Part shown: positions 8,822-10,660 of the stretch, one piece after another | Layout of the letters: every line of letters starts with the position of its first letter | How positions within the stretch are numbered: the stretch's first letter is position 1 | NCBI GenBank assembly: GCA_026399445.1 | Contig: JAPLRA010000036.1 | Span: 1 to 10,660 of the forward strand | Reading direction: 5' to 3' | Length of the DNA: 10,660 bases | Source: Sulfuritalea sp. | GTDB lineage: Bacteria > Pseudomonadota > Gammaproteobacteria > Burkholderiales > Rhodocyclaceae | The notes under the pieces: generated by a model | The model's input: only the letters and a program-made list of their open reading frames with translations | Told to the model about the DNA's origin: nothing | The model's database searches: none | Position numbers and translations under genes: made by a program

Positions 8822-9438
8822 TTCTTTACCGAGGTCGCCTCGCCGGACTTGTTCTTGGCTTGCAGGGACTTGATCAGTCCATCGATGCCGTTGTTGCGTA
8901 CCTCGGATGCGAACGAATCGCGGTAATTGGTTACGAGGCTGATGCCGCCGACTTCGATGTCGTAGACCTTCCAGGCCGCACCGGACTTTTCAAGGTAATA
9001 GTCCAGTTCGATGTTCTTGCCTGCTCCCGACTGTTTTATTTCAGTGCGAACACGGACATCGGTCTCCCCAGCCTTCATGACAAACGGCTTGAAGTCTATG
9101 GTCTGGTTCTTGTACTCGGTCAAGGCCTTGGAATAAGTCCGTACCAAGAGTGCATGAAACTCGTCAGTCAGAATCTTCTGCTGCGCCGGACTTGCCTGCC
9201 TCCAATCACGGGCCAAGGCCAGTTGGGTCATGCGCGTGAAATTGAAATGCCCGAGCAGTTTGGTCTCGACCAGATCGATGGCCTTTTTAGTGTTGCCGGA
9301 CTGAATTTCCTTGTCCTTGCGGACAATGTCGAGCACCTCGTTGGTGACGGTCTTGACGAGTACATCGGGGGCGAGCTCCTGGGCCATTACCGTCGTGGCA
9401 ATAAGCAGACCGCTGAAGAGTGCAAACAGGGATTTCAT
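8818..9438 (-). CDS. mlaC: Periplasmic phospholipid-binding protein MlaC
   Basis: MlaC is the soluble periplasmic carrier (Tol-Tol/Ttg2 family) that shuttles phospholipid between the outer-membrane MlaA complex and the inner-membrane MlaFEDB complex. The start chosen is the ATG at 9438, giving 206 residues with a clear signal peptide: MKSLFALFSGLLIATTVMA then likely cleavage before QELAPD. An AGGA ribosome binding site lies 8 bases upstream. The frame also stays open to 9492, but that extension would start within a stem-loop and would bury the signal peptide. Family features include TRMTQLALARDWRQASPAQQ, the FHALLVRTYSKAL helix and the C-terminal AWKVYDIEVGGISLVTNYR. It overlaps mlaB by 4 bases. 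Confidence 0.95.
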   Translation of the reverse strand: MKSLFALFSGLLIATTVMAQELAPDVLVKTVTNEVLDIVRKDKEIQSGNTKKAIDLVETKLLGHFNFTRMTQLALARDWRQASPAQQKILTDEFHALLVRTYSKALTEYKNQTIDFKPFVMKAGETDVRVRTEIKQSGAGKNIELDYYLEKSGAAWKVYDIEVGGISLVTNYRDSFASEVRNNGIDGLIKSLQAKNKSGEATSVKK

Positions 9439-9473
9439 TCTGGAGTTCCTGAGATTGCTGGAATGGGTACAGC

Positions 9474-9492
9474 ATGCCCCTCTAAGGGGCAT
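9474..9492 (-). other. Perfect 8-bp stem-loop between mlaA and mlaC
   Basis: ATGCCCCT and AGGGGCAT form a perfect 8-bp inverted repeat around a 3-base loop. It begins at the last base of the mlaA stop codon. On the transcript no U-run follows, so it does not look like a standard intrinsic terminator; an RNA processing or stability element, or partial attenuation between mlaA and mlaC, fits better. Function is inference. Confidence 0.7.
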
Positions 9493-10322
9493 CAGTTGGG
9501 TGAAGCCTGATCCGCGCGGGCTACCACAACGGCGGCTTCGGTCGCAGCGTCGGCTCGCGGCTCGCTGACTTGCACTTCTGCGTTTGTCGCAGGATCGGCG
9601 GAGTCTGCATTCGCCTCAACTTCCCGTGGCGGATTGCCGTCGTGAATCAGATTGCGGCGGCGCTGGAGATAGGCGTCACGCATGTACGAATACTTGTCCA
9701 GTGCGGCTTCCTCGACCACCTTGTCAGCGGGTAGCAGATTGGCCCGGTCATTCACCAGGCGCAGAACAATTGCCATATCGCGAGTCCGCCTCGGATTGTG
9801 ATTCGCCACCGGATCGGCTGCGACATCCAGCACCAGACCGACGGTATCACGCACGGTGCGCGAACCGAACACGGGAATCACCACGTAGGCGCCATTGCCG
9901 ACGCCCCAGCGGCCAAACGTCTGACCAAAATCCTCGTCGTGCTTTTCGAGACCAGCATCTGACGCAAAGTCGATAACGCCGAGCAGGCCGACGGTACTAT
10001 TGATCACCACCCGGCCCAGATCGCTGAACGCCTCCGGCACCTTGCCCTGCAACAGGTTGTTCACGCCGATGAAGAGGTCTTCGATGTTGCTGAAGAAATT
10101 GGTAACGCCGGTCTTGATGGGCGAGGGCAGAACATGGTCGTAGCCCTTGGCAACCGGCTTGATGATTGCCGAATCGAGCCCTTCGTTGAAAGCGAACATG
10201 GCGCGATTGAAGCCCTCGATCGGATCCTTTGGGTTTCCCGAGGTAGCGCATCCGCCCAGCAGACCAACGGCCGCAATGGCCACAGCGGCGGACTTAATTC
10301 GAGCAGGCAGCATTGTTTTCAT
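9492..10322 (-). CDS. mlaA: Outer-membrane lipoprotein MlaA (VacJ)
   Basis: MlaA removes mislocalised phospholipid from the outer leaflet of the outer membrane and hands it to MlaC. The 276-residue protein starts with a lipoprotein signal, MKTMLPARIKSAAVAIAAVG, ending in lipobox LLGGC with Cys25 as the lipidated residue. Family motifs follow: DPIEGFNRAMFAFNEGLD, NFFSNIEDLFIGVNNLLQG, GRVVINSTVGLLGVIDFA, DFGQTFGRWGVGNGAYVVIPVFG and RTVRDTVG. From about residue 230 the chain becomes an Ala, Glu and Asp-rich tail without recognisable fold. An in-frame ATG three codons later (10313) is an alternative start that does not alter the signal. In E. coli this gene is far from the mla operon; here it lies between mlaD and mlaC. 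Confidence 0.95.
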   Translation of the reverse strand: MKTMLPARIKSAAVAIAAVGLLGGCATSGNPKDPIEGFNRAMFAFNEGLDSAIIKPVAKGYDHVLPSPIKTGVTNFFSNIEDLFIGVNNLLQGKVPEAFSDLGRVVINSTVGLLGVIDFASDAGLEKHDEDFGQTFGRWGVGNGAYVVIPVFGSRTVRDTVGLVLDVAADPVANHNPRRTRDMAIVLRLVNDRANLLPADKVVEEAALDKYSYMRDAYLQRRRNLIHDGNPPREVEANADSADPATNAEVQVSEPRADAATEAAVVVARADQASPN

Positions 10323-10343
10323 TCTTTTTGAGGCACCTGTTGA

Positions 10344-10660
10344 CTACTTCTTGCCGCCATCCTCGGCGGCCTTGTTGAACATGAACTGGCTGATCAGCTT
10401 TTCCAGAACCACTGCCGACTGGGTCTTCTTGATCGTGTCGCCCGGTTTCAGCATTGCCGTGTCGCCACCCACTTCAAACCCTATGTACTGCTCGCCGAGC
10501 AAACCCGACGTATTGATCGTTGCGAAAGTATCGCGCGGAAACTTGTAACGTGCATCCACCTGGATGGTCACCACACCCAGATAGGCCTCGGGATCGAAGC
10601 GAATCTCAGTCACGCGCCCGACCACAACGCCCGCACTCTTGACCGCCCCGCGTACCTTAA
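10344..10660 (-). CDS. mlaD: MlaD, MCE-domain lipid transport protein (C-terminal part, cut by window edge)
   Basis: MlaD is anchored in the inner membrane and forms a hexameric ring of MCE domains through which lipid passes between MlaC and MlaE. The visible 104 or so residues enter from the window edge as KVRGAVKSAGVVVGRVTEI, which is the middle of the MCE domain, then INTSGLLGEQYIGFEVGGD, and end with SAVVLEKLISQFMFNK, the C-terminal helix that lines the central channel in known MlaD structures. A valine GTG codon at 10625 should not be taken as the start: the MCE domain continues upstream without a break. The N-terminal membrane anchor is outside the window. mlaA begins 21 bp downstream. 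Confidence 0.94.
   Translation of the reverse strand, partial: KVRGAVKSAGVVVGRVTEIRFDPEAYLGVVTIQVDARYKFPRDTFATINTSGLLGEQYIGFEVGGDTAMLKPGDTIKKTQSAVVLEKLISQFMFNKAAEDGGKK

Noticed and set aside
9439..9492. N-terminal extension of mlaC from 9492
   Set aside because: It would begin in the stem-loop and put 18 residues in front of a clear signal peptide; the ATG at 9438 has a good ribosome binding site.
9474..9492. Rho-independent terminator after mlaA
   Set aside because: The stem is good but no U-run follows on the transcript, and mlaC and mlaB continue the same operon downstream.
8518..9510. 330-codon plus-strand open frame across mlaB and mlaC
   Set aside because: Antisense to two well-supported genes, with no recognisable domain, no ribosome binding site and low-complexity Arg-rich start.

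Overview
The window (10,660 bases, GC-rich) looks like a betaproteobacterial chromosome. It carries the Mla lipid-transport operon with mlaA inside it, then a YadG/YadH-type ABC transporter, ibaG, murA and the histidine biosynthesis genes, an order known from betaproteobacteria. Protein wording (for example the HisC N-terminus and the short HisG) fits the same group, perhaps near Rhodocyclales or Nitrosomonadales; this lineage guess is from memory, not from a search.

All genes but one are on the minus strand, so transcription runs from high to low coordinates. From right to left: the C-terminal end of mlaD (cut by the window edge), mlaA, a perfect 8-bp stem-loop, mlaC, mlaB, an ABC ATPase, its permease (broken by a frameshift), ibaG, murA, hisG, hisD, then hisC on the PLUS strand, then hisB, hisH, hisA and the N-terminal part of hisF (cut by the window edge). 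Spacing is very tight, with TGA/ATG overlaps at mlaC/mlaB and hisG/hisD, an 8-bp overlap at ibaG/murA and a TAATG junction at hisA/hisF.

Functionally there are two blocks. MlaD, MlaA, MlaC and MlaB belong to the system that moves phospholipids between the outer and inner membranes; IbaG (BolA family) and MurA (first committed step of peptidoglycan synthesis) follow. The his block encodes most of the pathway from PRPP and ATP to histidinol phosphate and histidine. hisI/hisE, the rest of hisF and the HisZ partner expected for the short HisG are not in the window.

Two things depart from the ordinary. First, hisC is inverted inside an otherwise collinear his operon: it converges on hisD with an 11-bp tail-to-tail overlap and diverges from hisB across a 100-bp gap that holds a candidate extended -10 promoter for hisB. 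Second, the YadH-type permease has lost about 29 bp (about 10 residues) and is out of frame in its C-terminal part. I see no mobile element, tRNA, rRNA, CRISPR array or phage gene. No stretch over 300 bases lacks a gene. I see no sign of a wholly new system here.
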